DNA of 64,000 nucleotides from Pseudomonadota bacterium (GTDB lineage: Bacteria; Pseudomonadota; Alphaproteobacteria; Rickettsiales; Midichloriaceae): the NCBI GenBank assembly GCA_018242185.1, contig JAFECK010000002.1, forward strand, positions 24,279-88,278. Reading direction: 5' to 3'. The translations under genes and the position numbers were made by a program. Of the stretch, positions 27,364 to 36,375 are shown piece after piece. A model generated the notes under the pieces. It was not told the DNA's origin, did no database searches, and saw nothing but the letters and a program-made list of their open reading frames with translations. Each line of letters starts with the position of its first letter. Position 1 is the first letter of the stretch.

Positions 27364-28095
27364 CTACTTAGAGGAAGGAGGTAATAATAATAGGCTTGCC
27401 GTTTCAATCTGCTCGTAGAGCTTGTCCAACAATGCCTGCTTCTCCATCTGCTCTTTTATCGGCGGCAAAAATTGTATTATAATTTCCCCAGGATGCAGCG
27501 GGAACCCGCTTTTAGGCCAAAATATCCCTGAATTCAGCGCCACAGGAATAATGGGTACATCTGGGTTGGCAGCATGAATCAATGCTATTCCAGACTTATA
27601 TGCAAGTGCATGCCCTGGTGAACTACGACTACCTTCTGGAAATATTATTGCCACCCTACCATTAGCAAATGCTTTACCGAATAGGCGTGCAATACGACGC
27701 ATAGCGGACACGCCCGCTTTACGGTCTATATATACCATACCCGCAATCCATGTATACTGCCCAAATATAGGTACTTTTAACAGCTCCTTTTTCATCACAA
27801 AAACCGGATTTTTAAATATTGTGTTGAAAAATAAACATTCGAATGCCGACTGATGCTTGCACGCAATCACAAAAGGTGGCTTAAGAAGGTTTTCCTCTCC
27901 AACGCAACGCACCCTTATGCCACATATTAGACGCAAACCAACAATAACCCCAGCATGCCATTTATCTTGCATAAAAAGCGCAACTCTCTTGCTGCAAAAG
28001 GCAAATGGAAGTAAAAGCAAAGGCCATGTAACTGCCCATAGCACTAAAAAAATATAAAAAACCACGCTGCGTACAAAGACCATAACCTGTCGCAT
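27364..28095 (-). CDS. plsC: 1-acyl-sn-glycerol-3-phosphate acyltransferase (PlsC)
   Basis: About 243 residues. It transfers an acyl chain to lysophosphatidic acid in the inner membrane, giving phosphatidic acid for phospholipids. An N-terminal membrane anchor precedes the acyltransferase block I, KHQSAFE (H-x4-E, the alphaproteobacterial form of HX4D), then VYIDRKAG, and block III FPEGSRSSPG, and block IV VPIIPVALNSG. A GTG-started form reaching 28164 adds 23 residues. I chose the ATG at 28095 because it begins directly before the membrane helix, but neither has a good ribosome binding site. It is divergent from pal. Confidence 0.9.
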   Translation of the reverse strand: MRQVMVFVRSVVFYIFLVLWAVTWPLLLLPFAFCSKRVALFMQDKWHAGVIVGLRLICGIRVRCVGEENLLKPPFVIACKHQSAFECLFFNTIFKNPVFVMKKELLKVPIFGQYTWIAGMVYIDRKAGVSAMRRIARLFGKAFANGRVAIIFPEGSRSSPGHALAYKSGIALIHAANPDVPIIPVALNSGIFWPKSGFPLHPGEIIIQFLPPIKEQMEKQALLDKLYEQIETASLLLLPPSSK

Positions 28096-28310
28096 AAATG
28101 TTACTATAGCAAATAAAGATACATTTTTTCCAGCTTTGGTCAATAAATAAAATTGACTATCCACACAGATAATTGTAAACCTTGTTGCAAGCAGATTGCA
28201 GCAGTGTGCATAAGGCGTATAACTTATATCATGGCGATATGGTCCGTGTTATGCGAGCGGCAGGAAGTGAAATAAAATAAACACTTATATCTTTAAATTG
28301 GAGGAAAAAC

Positions 28311-28787
28311 ATGTCTTCATTCCTTAATAGGGCTGTTATTGCAGGCCTTTCTTTGATGCTAGTCACCGCGTGTAGTAGTATGGGCGGCAGCGGCAGCATG
28401 GGCGGCGCAGGCGCAAGTGCAGAAGTTGTCAGCGAGCTAAATCAAGCTGGTGACCGCGTATTCTTTAAATTTGACTCTTCTGAGATCGGCACAGAAGCTA
28501 GGGAAACCTTGGGTCGTCAAGCTGACTTCATGAAGAAGTATTCTGATCTAAACTTCGAAGTTGCTGGTCATTGTGATGAGCGTGGCTCTGCAGAATATAA
28601 CCTTGGCCTTGGCGAGCGTCGTGCATTTGCTGCGAAGAAGCAATTACAAAGCTTGGGCATAGAAGCTAGCCGAATCAGCACCCAAAGCTACGGCAAAGAG
28701 CGCCCAGCTGTTGAAGGGCATGCCGAAGAGGCTTGGAGCCAAAACCGTCGCGCTGAGACTGTTATCAAAGGATCTAGCGACAACTAA
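28311..28787 (+). CDS. pal: Peptidoglycan-associated lipoprotein Pal
   Basis: A 158-residue outer-membrane lipoprotein. The signal peptide ends in the lipobox VTAC (Cys21), a Gly/Ser linker (SSMGGSGSMGGAG) follows, and an OmpA-like peptidoglycan-binding domain covers about 45-155 with VFFKFDSSEI, VAGHCDERGSAEYNLGLGERRA and the closing RRAETV. Pal anchors the outer membrane to the wall and works with TolB and the TolQRA complex in constriction. tolB and ybgF, usual neighbours, are not adjacent. A GGAGG ribosome binding site lies before the ATG and a hairpin terminator follows, so it is monocistronic. Confidence 0.96.
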   Translation: MSSFLNRAVIAGLSLMLVTACSSMGGSGSMGGAGASAEVVSELNQAGDRVFFKFDSSEIGTEARETLGRQADFMKKYSDLNFEVAGHCDERGSAEYNLGLGERRAFAAKKQLQSLGIEASRISTQSYGKERPAVEGHAEEAWSQNRRAETVIKGSSDN

Positions 28788-28839
28788 ATATATGGGCACT
28801 TTCAAGATATAGCTCTTGGTGCCTGGTATTTTGTGGAGG

Positions 28840-28880
28840 GCCCGGCTGCTTGTTCTCTTTAGAGCGAGTGCCGGGCTTTC
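28840..28880 (+). terminator. Hairpin terminator after pal
   Basis: GCCCGGC (28840-28846) pairs with GCCGGGC (28870-28876) and a short T run follows. The loop can fold further. It separates pal from fabH. Confidence 0.7.
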
Positions 28881-28907
28881 ATTTTAATGACCCATTGATG
28901 CAGTTAT

Positions 28908-29882
28908 ATGGCGACAACACAGATCATAATAACCGGGATCGGAGGCTACTTACCAGCCAACCGACTCGGCAATAACGACTTACCAGCAAGCCTTGAGACT
29001 TCTGATGAATGGATTGTAGAACGCACAGGGATATCGTATCGCCACATTGCGGATAAAGGTGAGTATACTTCAGATTTAGCAGCTAAAGCGCTACGAAATG
29101 CGCTCGATGATGCCAACCTCTCGGCCACTGACTTAGATGGAATTATTATAGCCACCACAACACCTGACTTAGTTCTCCCCTCCACTGCTGCAATCGTACA
29201 GCAAAAAATAGGAGCAAGCAATTGCATGGCACTCGATCTAAACGCTGTATGCTCCGGCTTTATATATGCGTTTGTTACAGCCAGCCAAATATTAGCTAGC
29301 TCTCAAGCCAAGAGAATAGCGGTAGTCGGCGCCGATACCATGTCACGTATTTTGGATTGGCAGGACAGAAGCACTTGTGTATTATTTGGCGATGGCGGAG
29401 GCGCTGTAATATTAGAAAACAAGCCTGCACCCGCAAATCATCAACCAGCTGGCATTTTAGCTTGGACACTGCGCTCTGATGGCAACCTTTGCCATATACT
29501 AGAGACTGAAGGAGGGACATCCCACCAAGGCCAACGCTTACTAAAAATGCAGGGCAGAGAAGTATTTCGCCACGGTGTAGAAAAAATGTGCGATGCACTT
29601 GTAGAAACTATGGAGAAAGCTGGCGTGACCAGCGCAAACATAGACTATATCATACCACACCAAGCAAATGTCCGTATGATCAATGCAATTACCGAACGTC
29701 TTGGTATAGAAAAAGAAAAGGCTATTATAACGGTTGATAAACACGCCAATACTGCTTCTGCTTCTATACCATTAGCTTTGAATTGGGCGAAACAGCAACG
29801 CTTATTGCGCTCAGGACAAATCATTGCAATGCCTGCTGCTGGAGCGGGCTTCACCTGGGGTAATATCTTATTGCGGGTCTAA
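28908..29882 (+). CDS. fabH: 3-oxoacyl-ACP synthase III (FabH)
   Basis: A 324-residue condensing enzyme that starts type II fatty acid synthesis by joining acetyl-CoA to malonyl-ACP. The triad is intact: Cys115 (LNAVCSGFIYAF), His251 (IPHQANVRMI) and Asn281 (HANTASASIPLAL). Length is normal. In many proteobacteria fabH follows plsX and precedes ihfA; neither is here. It follows the pal terminator by 30 bp and has no obvious ribosome binding site, so its expression signal is unclear. Confidence 0.96.
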   Translation: MATTQIIITGIGGYLPANRLGNNDLPASLETSDEWIVERTGISYRHIADKGEYTSDLAAKALRNALDDANLSATDLDGIIIATTTPDLVLPSTAAIVQQKIGASNCMALDLNAVCSGFIYAFVTASQILASSQAKRIAVVGADTMSRILDWQDRSTCVLFGDGGGAVILENKPAPANHQPAGILAWTLRSDGNLCHILETEGGTSHQGQRLLKMQGREVFRHGVEKMCDALVETMEKAGVTSANIDYIIPHQANVRMINAITERLGIEKEKAIITVDKHANTASASIPLALNWAKQQRLLRSGQIIAMPAAGAGFTWGNILLRV

Positions 29883-30006
29883 AGCATTAATTTGTACCAC
29901 AACAAAGCCAACTTTTTTATTAAAGAAATATTAAAGATACTTGGAACGCAATATAATACCTAGATACGGCAAGAAAATTTTTTTCAGCAACCTATCTCGC
30001 GACCCA

Positions 30007-30035
30007 TTGACCTGTACCATAATATAGAATATATT
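30007..30035 (+). promoter_or_regulatory. Upstream promoter P1 of the photolyase gene
   Basis: TTGACC (30007-30012) and TATATT (30030-30035) are spaced by 17 bp, each 5/6 to consensus. The start point would be about 190 bp before the photolyase ATG. Confidence 0.5.
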
Positions 30036-30097
30036 ACTCCTCATGTCGATTGGGACGGGCATTCATAATTATTTCTCTTCCATCGGAATATGTTTTA

Positions 30098-30126
30098 TTG
30101 ACATATGCGCATTCAGTTGTTATAAC
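30098..30126 (+). promoter_or_regulatory. Main promoter P2 of the photolyase gene
   Basis: TTGACA (30098-30103) and TATAAC (30121-30126) are spaced by exactly 17 bp, the best consensus promoter in the window. Transcription would begin near 30133, directly at the base of the leader hairpin. Confidence 0.7.
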
Positions 30127-30133
30127 TCTTGCC

Positions 30134-30183
30134 TGAGCGTACTCCTTGCTGCTCCTTCCTTACTGTCTCTAGGGGTACGCTCA
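30134..30183 (+). promoter_or_regulatory. 13-bp leader hairpin before the photolyase gene
   Basis: TGAGCGTACTCCT (30134-30146) pairs fully, with one G-T pair, with AGGGGTACGCTCA (30171-30183) around a pyrimidine-rich 24-base loop. It would be the first structure in the transcript from P2. It has no T tract, so it is not a normal terminator. It may be a stabilising 5' hairpin, a regulatory leader, or the body of a small RNA. Confidence 0.5.
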
Positions 30184-30232
30184 TGGAAGGGTTAATTCTT
30201 TCAACATTTAAACCAGCTATAATAGCCGCGGC

Positions 30233-31657
30233 ATGTCAAATAACCTCCCTCTATCTATAGTATGGCTTCGTAATGATTTGCGGCTTTCCGACAACCCAGC
30301 TTTTATAGCAGCCGCTTCTAAGGGAGGTGTGTGGCCAATATATATCTTTGATACTACTTCTTCTCAATATCTAGGATCTGCAAGCAGATGGTGGTTACAT
30401 CACTCCCTACAGTCATTAAAAGATAGCTTAAATGGGAGACTTGATTATTACGTAGGTAATCCTCATGAGATACTTATAGAACTAGCTCAGCAACACAATA
30501 TTAAAGATCTATATTGGAATAGGTGTTACGAACCATTACAGATGCAGCAAGAACATAATGTAATTGCTGCCTCCAACCATCTTAATATTACTTGTCATCA
30601 TTTTAACGGCTCTTTGCTATGGGAACCATGGGAGATTATGAAAGACGATGGCCTACCATACAAAGTGTTTACACCCTTTTATAATAGGGGTTACCAAGGC
30701 CATATAAAACCTCGCAGTCCTGAAGCCACATCAATCACATACAAATTATACGATCAGGCAGGTAGCACAACATTTTCATTGCTAGATAAAAACAGCTGGT
30801 ACATTAAGTTGGGATCATATTGGGATATTGGAGAGAGGGCTGCGCAAAAAAAATTGGAATTATTTATCGAAGATAATCTATCTGGCTATGCTAAAGCACG
30901 TGATTATCCTGCTGATTCCCAAACTTCTAGGCTCTCACCTCACTTACATTTTGGCGAGATCTCACCAAATCAAATATGGTGGGCGCTTGAAAATCTCAAG
31001 CGCCAAGGCAAGTACACTAGTGTATTAGGTGATATAGAACGCTATCAAATAGAGCTAGTGTGGCGAGAGTTTTCGTATTACTTACTATACCATCATCCCA
31101 CTTTACCAACACAAAATCTGCAACGCCGTTTTGACCACTTTCCCTGGCAACATAATGAAACAATGCTGCAAGCCTGGAAAACCGGGCAAACTGGATATCC
31201 AATCATAGATGCAGGGATGAGAGAACTCTGGCAAACTGGATATATGCATAATAGGGTGCGTATGTTGGTCGCCTCTTTTTTAGTCAAAAACCTCTTAATA
31301 GATTGGCGTTATGGCGCTGCCTGGTTTTTGGATTGCCTTGTAGACGCTGATCTTGCTAATAACAGCGCATCTTGGCAATGGGTTGCAGGATGTGGTGCTG
31401 ATGCTGCGCCATACTTCCGTATTTTCAACCCAATCATTCAAGGAGAAAAGTTTGATCCAAATGGCACTTACACCAAACACTTTGTCCCAGAGCTCGCTGC
31501 ATTACCTTTACGCTATCTATTCAAACCATGGCAAGCCCCGAGTAATGTATTACAGGCTTGCAATGTTGCCTTAGGCCGTACTTATCCCCAACCTATTGTC
31601 GATATATCAGCGACACGCAAAGCTGCCTTGCAAGCATTCCGCTCTCTTAGTAATTAA
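30233..31657 (+). CDS. phrB: Deoxyribodipyrimidine photolyase
   Basis: A 474-residue class I CPD photolyase that repairs UV-induced pyrimidine dimers with light through FAD. The N-terminal Rossmann domain (IVWLRNDLRLSDNPAF) would hold the antenna cofactor. The C-terminal helical FAD domain has the family block YPIIDAGMRELWQTGYMHNR, then WRYGAAWFLDCLVDADLANN and WQWVAGCGADAAPYFRIFNP. Length and motifs are normal. A light-dependent enzyme suggests that the organism or its host is exposed to sunlight. There is no ribosome binding site before the ATG, and a hairpin lies in the leader, so translation may be controlled. Confidence 0.95.
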   Translation: MSNNLPLSIVWLRNDLRLSDNPAFIAAASKGGVWPIYIFDTTSSQYLGSASRWWLHHSLQSLKDSLNGRLDYYVGNPHEILIELAQQHNIKDLYWNRCYEPLQMQQEHNVIAASNHLNITCHHFNGSLLWEPWEIMKDDGLPYKVFTPFYNRGYQGHIKPRSPEATSITYKLYDQAGSTTFSLLDKNSWYIKLGSYWDIGERAAQKKLELFIEDNLSGYAKARDYPADSQTSRLSPHLHFGEISPNQIWWALENLKRQGKYTSVLGDIERYQIELVWREFSYYLLYHHPTLPTQNLQRRFDHFPWQHNETMLQAWKTGQTGYPIIDAGMRELWQTGYMHNRVRMLVASFLVKNLLIDWRYGAAWFLDCLVDADLANNSASWQWVAGCGADAAPYFRIFNPIIQGEKFDPNGTYTKHFVPELAALPLRYLFKPWQAPSNVLQACNVALGRTYPQPIVDISATRKAALQAFRSLSN

Positions 31658-31752
31658 TATATTAAATTTATATTAATTAAAGCCGACTTGACTTAAAAAT
31701 TCACCAAGCATATACTAACCGACTCGGACATTAATAAATATAAAGGTAACCT

Positions 31753-32619
31753 ATGAATACAGCTCAGAGCGACATTATCCAAACTAAGAAAATTAATATA
31801 GACGAGCAGACCACCTATACCAAGCGCACAGTCCTCAACGGCATCACAGACCTAGAAATCAACGCGCAGGTTAAATCTCAATCTCTTATATTGAGCGGTG
31901 GCCATGTGTCTATAAACGCTCCGTTGAAGGTTAACGGCACTTTGCTTATCCATGCTCCTCATTTAACCATCAACGCTGATGTGCAAGCTGATTACATTGG
32001 CTTATTGAGTGATGATCTCACAATAACCAGCGCCAAAGTGAAGGCTAACAAAGCAATGCTGATGGATATCCAAGGCACGACTAGCCTAAATAAATCTGGC
32101 ACCATAAAGGCCTCCAAAATCTTTGTATCTCAGGAAACTACTGATGGCTTGGATCCGTCGATCAAGGTGCAGGTAATGGACAAGCCCATGGACCAATATA
32201 AAGAGCTAAAAAACGCCGTTACTGAAATACAAAATTTTGGACCATTGGCAACAGCAGATTTGATCTTTGGCGGGCACGACTACGATATTCGTTTTAACTA
32301 CCATAATAAGGCAGATAGCAGCTCCATTAGTGAACTCAAGGCCATAATAGAGGAAATCTTTACTGAATCTGGTTTGCAGGCGCCATGGGTTATGCCACCA
32401 GTTGCCGAAGTCAATATTGATGAAACCGTGACACTACCAGTGGAGGAAGCTCCGATACTGCCGGTAGATATTATTATGCCACCAGCCGAGGTTGTTATAC
32501 TACCAATAAAAGATGATGCCGTGGCAGAGCAGTCGGACGCCTATAGCTCAGCTATAGATCAAACTACACCAGTAGAATTAACAGCAACTCTGCCAGTAGT
32601 AGAAGATTTAATGCTATAA
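31753..32619 (+). CDS. Orphan beta-helix-like repeat protein
   Basis: A 288-residue protein without a recognised family. Residues about 20-130 show short strand-turn units with alternating hydrophobic residues (INAPLKVNGTLLIHAPHLTI; INADVQADYIGLLSDDLTI), typical of a right-handed beta helix as in bactofilins or hemagglutinin-like proteins. Residues 150-215 are mixed, and the C-terminal 80 residues are rich in Pro, Val, Glu and Ile (VEEAPILPVDIIMPPAEVVI) and probably extended. There is no signal peptide. An AAGG ribosome binding site lies before the ATG. Its last 61 bases overlap the end of the converging lolD gene. Confidence 0.7.
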   Translation: MNTAQSDIIQTKKINIDEQTTYTKRTVLNGITDLEINAQVKSQSLILSGGHVSINAPLKVNGTLLIHAPHLTINADVQADYIGLLSDDLTITSAKVKANKAMLMDIQGTTSLNKSGTIKASKIFVSQETTDGLDPSIKVQVMDKPMDQYKELKNAVTEIQNFGPLATADLIFGGHDYDIRFNYHNKADSSSISELKAIIEEIFTESGLQAPWVMPPVAEVNIDETVTLPVEEAPILPVDIIMPPAEVVILPIKDDAVAEQSDAYSSAIDQTTPVELTATLPVVEDLML

Positions 32620-33278
32620 GGCATAAGCTTACCGTCACGCAGCTCCATTATTCTATCAGCACGGGCTGCCACTGCCAGGTTATGGGTGACTATAATTACT
32701 GCCAACCCTATGCTACGCACTAGCGATAGGAATACCTCCACTACTAGCCTGGAGTTGTGTGGGTCTAGATTGCCAGTTGGCTCATCAGCAAGCAACAGCT
32801 GTGGAGAATTAATAACCCCGCGCAATACCGCTATTCTTTGTTGCTCACCCCCAGACAACTGACTGGGCCGTGAATTTGCCTTATCTTGCATGTTTAGACC
32901 AGAAAGTACTAAAGTAGCCCTTTTATGCGCCTCTTCTACCGGAAAATTACAAATCAACTGTGGGATCACCAAGTTTTCCATAGCGGTAAACTCAGGCAGC
33001 AAGCAGTGCTGTTGGTATATAAAACCGAGGTTTTTGCGCCTTAACAAAGTCTGCTCTGCATCAGTAAGCTTACTGCAATCACGACCAGCAAAACGCACGG
33101 CCCCAGTACTAGGCAGATCAAGTAATCCAGCTATTTTAAGAAATGTACTCTTACCAGAACCAGACGGACCAATAATGGCTACCACTTCACCCTGTTCTAT
33201 CTGAAAATCTAGGCCAGCCAGGACATCAATGCCTGCACTGTAGCTCTTAGACACATTCTCCATCTCTAGCAGAGACAT
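32559..33278 (-). CDS. lolD: Lipoprotein-releasing ABC transporter ATPase LolD
   Basis: A 239-residue ABC ATPase. Walker A GPSGSGKST is near 37-45, Q-loop YQQHCLLPEF, signature LSGGEQQR, Walker B LLLADEPTG, H-loop VTHN. The sequence is closest to LolD (MacB-type family), which powers release of lipoproteins from the inner membrane together with LolC/E. lolC/E is not adjacent in the window. The canonical core ends at RIMELRDGKL; the remaining 20 residues are an unusual tail that overlaps the neighbouring converging gene. The rpmG gene lies 42 bp upstream on the same strand. Confidence 0.88.
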   Translation of the reverse strand: MSLLEMENVSKSYSAGIDVLAGLDFQIEQGEVVAIIGPSGSGKSTFLKIAGLLDLPSTGAVRFAGRDCSKLTDAEQTLLRRKNLGFIYQQHCLLPEFTAMENLVIPQLICNFPVEEAHKRATLVLSGLNMQDKANSRPSQLSGGEQQRIAVLRGVINSPQLLLADEPTGNLDPHNSRLVVEVFLSLVRSIGLAVIIVTHNLAVAARADRIMELRDGKLMPYSIKSSTTGRVAVNSTGVV

Positions 33279-33320
33279 AAACTGACCCGCAATAATAGTC
33301 TATAATTAGACTCCAAACGC

Positions 33321-33494
33321 CTAACTGCTCAACTTCTTTTCAACGAAGTTTACGTGCTGACGCGCCACAGGGTCATACTTGCGGAACTCTAGCTTCTTAG
33401 TTCCCATGTTTTTTGGGTTTTTCCCTCTTACATAAAAATAACCGGTTCCAGCGGTACTCACCAACTTCACTAAAACAATATTTTTCTTCGCCAT
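33321..33494 (-). CDS. rpmG: 50S ribosomal protein L33
   Basis: A 57-residue L33, translated by hand from the minus strand: it begins [20 protein letters not shown] and ends [10 protein letters not shown]. The family sequence [10 protein letters not shown] followed by [14 protein letters not shown] is typical of alphaproteobacterial L33, and there is no zinc-binding Cys set. GAGG lies 5 bases before the ATG. The stop is TAG. It is a component of the large ribosomal subunit near the E site. Its usual neighbour rpmB is absent. Confidence 0.95.
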   Translation of the reverse strand: MAKKNIVLVKLVSTAGTGYFYVRGKNPKNMGTKKLEFRKYDPVARQHVNFVEKKLSS

Positions 33495-33587
33495 ATAAGC
33501 CTCAAATTCAACTTGCCCGCCAGTCTAACAATGCAAGGCGTTGCTGTCAAGTATAATTCTGCTAAATTCGATGGAGAGAGAATGTTG

Positions 33588-33625
33588 GCAATACTTATGC
33601 CATTCCTGTGGAGGCGGGAATCTAG
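33588..33625 (+). repeat. Degenerate palindromic intergenic repeat
   Basis: ATTCC and GGAAT flank a short GTGGAGGC centre, followed by TCTAG, in the noncoding stretch between rpmG and clpB. It resembles the GTCATTCC...GGGAATC class of dispersed palindromes and the better element at 57682-57767. It is a weak call. Confidence 0.35.
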
Positions 33626-33712
33626 TGGTATGCAACAAATATCGCCTATCATAGTCCTGGACCTTGCCCTGGCAAGTCATTGGCTGCAACGCCTGTATAT
33701 AAATTCGGCCTA

Positions 33713-36295
33713 TTACATCGCAAATACTAGCCCTTTGCTTTCACTGCTTATCCTCACAATAGCACCCTCCTTAACTTCACCAGATAGCATCTTCTCTGCT
33801 AGCACATGATAAACGGTACGCTGAATGACCCGTTTCAAGGGGCGAGCGCCATAGACGGAGTCATACCCTTCAGAGGCCAACCAATCCTTTGCAGTAGAAT
33901 CAACTTCAATTCGAATGTTTTTATCAGATAGTATGCGAGCCAGCTCTTTCAACTGAATCTCTACTATTTGATCCATATTCTCTCGTTGCAAACGGTTAAA
34001 CAAGATTATTTCATCTAGCCTATTTATAAATTCTGGCTTGAATGCCTCGCGCACCGAATCCATAATTTTATCCCGCACATGCTCTACACTGGCTCCTATC
34101 GGCAATTCTGCGATATGGTGCGAGCCTAGGTTAGAAGTTAGGATAATAATGGTATTGCGGAAATCTACGGTTCTGCCCTGCCCGTCTGTGAGTCGGCCTT
34201 CATCCAAAACTTGCAGTAAGATATTAAACACATCAGGATGCGCCTTTTCTACCTCATCAAATAGCAAAACTTGGTAAGGGCGACGGCGCACCGCCTCTGT
34301 CAGCACTCCACCTTCCTCATAACCAACATACCCAGGAGGTGCTCCAATAAGGCGAGCTACTGCATGTTTCTCCATATATTCAGACATATCTATGCGCACC
34401 ATAGCCCTAGGATCGTCAAACATGAACTTAGCTAAAGCCTTGGTAAGCTCGGTTTTACCGACACCAGTTGGTCCAAGGAACAAAAAGCTACCGATAGGTT
34501 TAGCGTGCGAACTAAGGCCAGCGCGCGACATCCGCACTGCATTGCTCACCGCTTTTACTGCAGCATCCTGACCTACCACACTATCCTTCAAATGCTCTTC
34601 CATATGCAGCAATTTTTCTTTCTCACCCTCCAGCATTCGCTCAACAGGGATACCCGTCCATTTCGCCACAATTGACGCAATATCACTATCTTTCACCACT
34701 TCCTGCAACATGCTTACCCCTGCTTTGGCTCCATCTCCAGCGCTGCTATAATCAGCCAGCTTCTTCTCAAGATCTGGAATAACTCCGTACTTGAGCTCGC
34801 TAGCTTTGGATAAATCTCCATGCCTTTGTGCTGCCTCTAAGTCAAGGCGCGCTGTATCTAACTTTGCCTTACATTCCTTCACTTCATTAAGCTTCATTTT
34901 CTCTGCCTGCCATTGCCCTGTTAAATCCGCTGATTTTGCCTCCAAATTACCCAATTCGTGTTTTAAAGTAGTCAGCCTATCTTTTGAGTCTTGGTCTGCC
35001 TCCTTTTCCAAGGTCAGCGCTTCAATCTTGAGCTGCAGGATCTTACGATCTATCTCATCGATCACCTCTGGCTTGCTGTCCACCTGCATGCGCAGACGGC
35101 TGGCCGCCTCGTCCATAAGGTCTATCGCCTTATCCGGCAAGAAGCGGTCTGTGATATAGCGGTTAGATAAAGTGACGGAAGCAATAATCGCATTATCGGA
35201 GATCCTCACCCCATGGTGCACCTCATACTTTTCTTTCAAGCCCCTCAATATAGAGATGCTATCCTCTACCGTAGGCTCAGAGATATATACCTGCTGGAAA
35301 CGGCGGGCTAGCGCTGCATCCTTCTCGATATATTTACGATATTCATCTAAGGTTGTGGCACCTATACAATGCAAATCACCTCTAGCTAATGCTGGCTTTA
35401 GGAGGTTAGAAGCATCCATCGCCCCTTCTGCCGCGCCTGCGCCCACCAAGGTGTGCAACTCGTCAATAAAGAGGATAACATCCCCATCAGCGCTAACCTC
35501 GTTAAGCACAGCTTTTAGGCGCTCTTCGAATTCCCCGCGAAACTTCGCTCCAGCAATCAGAGCACCAAGATCCAGCACAAATAGCCGCTTATCTTGCAGG
35601 CTCTCTGGCACATCACCAGCAATCATGCGCTGTGCTAATCCTTCTACTACCGCCGTTTTACCGACTCCTGGCTCACCAATCAGCACCGGGTTATTCTTGG
35701 TACGGCGCGAAAGCACTTGTATTACTCGGCGGATCTCTTCATCTCGACCAATCACCGGATCGAGCTTACCGCTCGCGGCTGCCGTCGTTAAATCCCGACC
35801 ATATTTGGCGAGCGCCTGGAAGGTATCTTCAGCATTTGCACTCTGTGCTTTGCGGCCTTTGCGCAGCTCTGCGATTGCTGCTGTCAGTTTAACTGCTTGG
35901 AGCCCAGAGTTTTTCAGCATATCATAAGCCTTAGTACCACTGGTTTGTGCAATTGCCTCCAGTAAACGCTCTACAGTAACGAAACTATCACCAGCTGTCT
36001 CGCTGAGCTTTTCAGCCTTCTGCATAATTTTAGCCATTTCCTGGGTCATATAAAGCTGGCTATTACCACCGGATACTTGGGGAATGCTCCGCATTTGCTG
36101 CTCTAAGCTGCTCTCCAACTTACTTAAATCTACTCCGCATTTACTCAATAACCCAGTAGCCATCGCGGTATCATCTTCTAGTAAAGCTTGGAGCAAATGC
36201 TCTGGGGTAAACTGTTGGTGCCCAGCTGCCATAGCAGCAGTTTGTGCGCTCTGCAAGACGCTCTTGACCCTTTCTGTCAGTTTTTCAATGTTCAT
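33713..36295 (-). CDS. clpB: ATP-dependent chaperone ClpB
   Basis: An 860-residue disaggregase that pulls proteins from aggregates in cooperation with DnaK. Order: N-terminal Clp domain (1-145), first AAA+ module with Walker A GEPGVGKT at 207-214, a coiled-coil middle domain around 400-520 rich in Lys/Glu, second AAA+ module with GPTGVGKT, and a C-terminal small domain. Length equals the family norm (about 857-865). AGG lies a few bases before the ATG. It is flanked by the noncoding stretch after rpmG and by the membrane paralogue pair, and is probably monocistronic. Confidence 0.97.
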   Translation of the reverse strand: MNIEKLTERVKSVLQSAQTAAMAAGHQQFTPEHLLQALLEDDTAMATGLLSKCGVDLSKLESSLEQQMRSIPQVSGGNSQLYMTQEMAKIMQKAEKLSETAGDSFVTVERLLEAIAQTSGTKAYDMLKNSGLQAVKLTAAIAELRKGRKAQSANAEDTFQALAKYGRDLTTAAASGKLDPVIGRDEEIRRVIQVLSRRTKNNPVLIGEPGVGKTAVVEGLAQRMIAGDVPESLQDKRLFVLDLGALIAGAKFRGEFEERLKAVLNEVSADGDVILFIDELHTLVGAGAAEGAMDASNLLKPALARGDLHCIGATTLDEYRKYIEKDAALARRFQQVYISEPTVEDSISILRGLKEKYEVHHGVRISDNAIIASVTLSNRYITDRFLPDKAIDLMDEAASRLRMQVDSKPEVIDEIDRKILQLKIEALTLEKEADQDSKDRLTTLKHELGNLEAKSADLTGQWQAEKMKLNEVKECKAKLDTARLDLEAAQRHGDLSKASELKYGVIPDLEKKLADYSSAGDGAKAGVSMLQEVVKDSDIASIVAKWTGIPVERMLEGEKEKLLHMEEHLKDSVVGQDAAVKAVSNAVRMSRAGLSSHAKPIGSFLFLGPTGVGKTELTKALAKFMFDDPRAMVRIDMSEYMEKHAVARLIGAPPGYVGYEEGGVLTEAVRRRPYQVLLFDEVEKAHPDVFNILLQVLDEGRLTDGQGRTVDFRNTIIILTSNLGSHHIAELPIGASVEHVRDKIMDSVREAFKPEFINRLDEIILFNRLQRENMDQIVEIQLKELARILSDKNIRIEVDSTAKDWLASEGYDSVYGARPLKRVIQRTVYHVLAEKMLSGEVKEGAIVRISSESKGLVFAM

Positions 36296-36375
36296 ATATA
36301 ACCTATGTTTTATTGCCTATAGGATTATGTATGGCATTAATCTAGAATTTCAAGAGATGTTATGAGACTCCCTAT

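Larger units (their letters stand above)
29883..30232. other. 350-bp intergenic region with tandem promoters and a leader hairpin
   Basis: No gene was found here. It contains two sigma-70-like promoters and a long perfect-looking hairpin upstream of the photolyase gene, described as separate entries. The left part (29883-30000) is AT-rich and shows nothing recognisable. Confidence 0.6.

Noticed and set aside
35172-35927. A plus-strand open frame of 251 codons.
   Set aside because: It lies wholly opposite clpB, whose motifs are intact; no ribosome binding site or family match.
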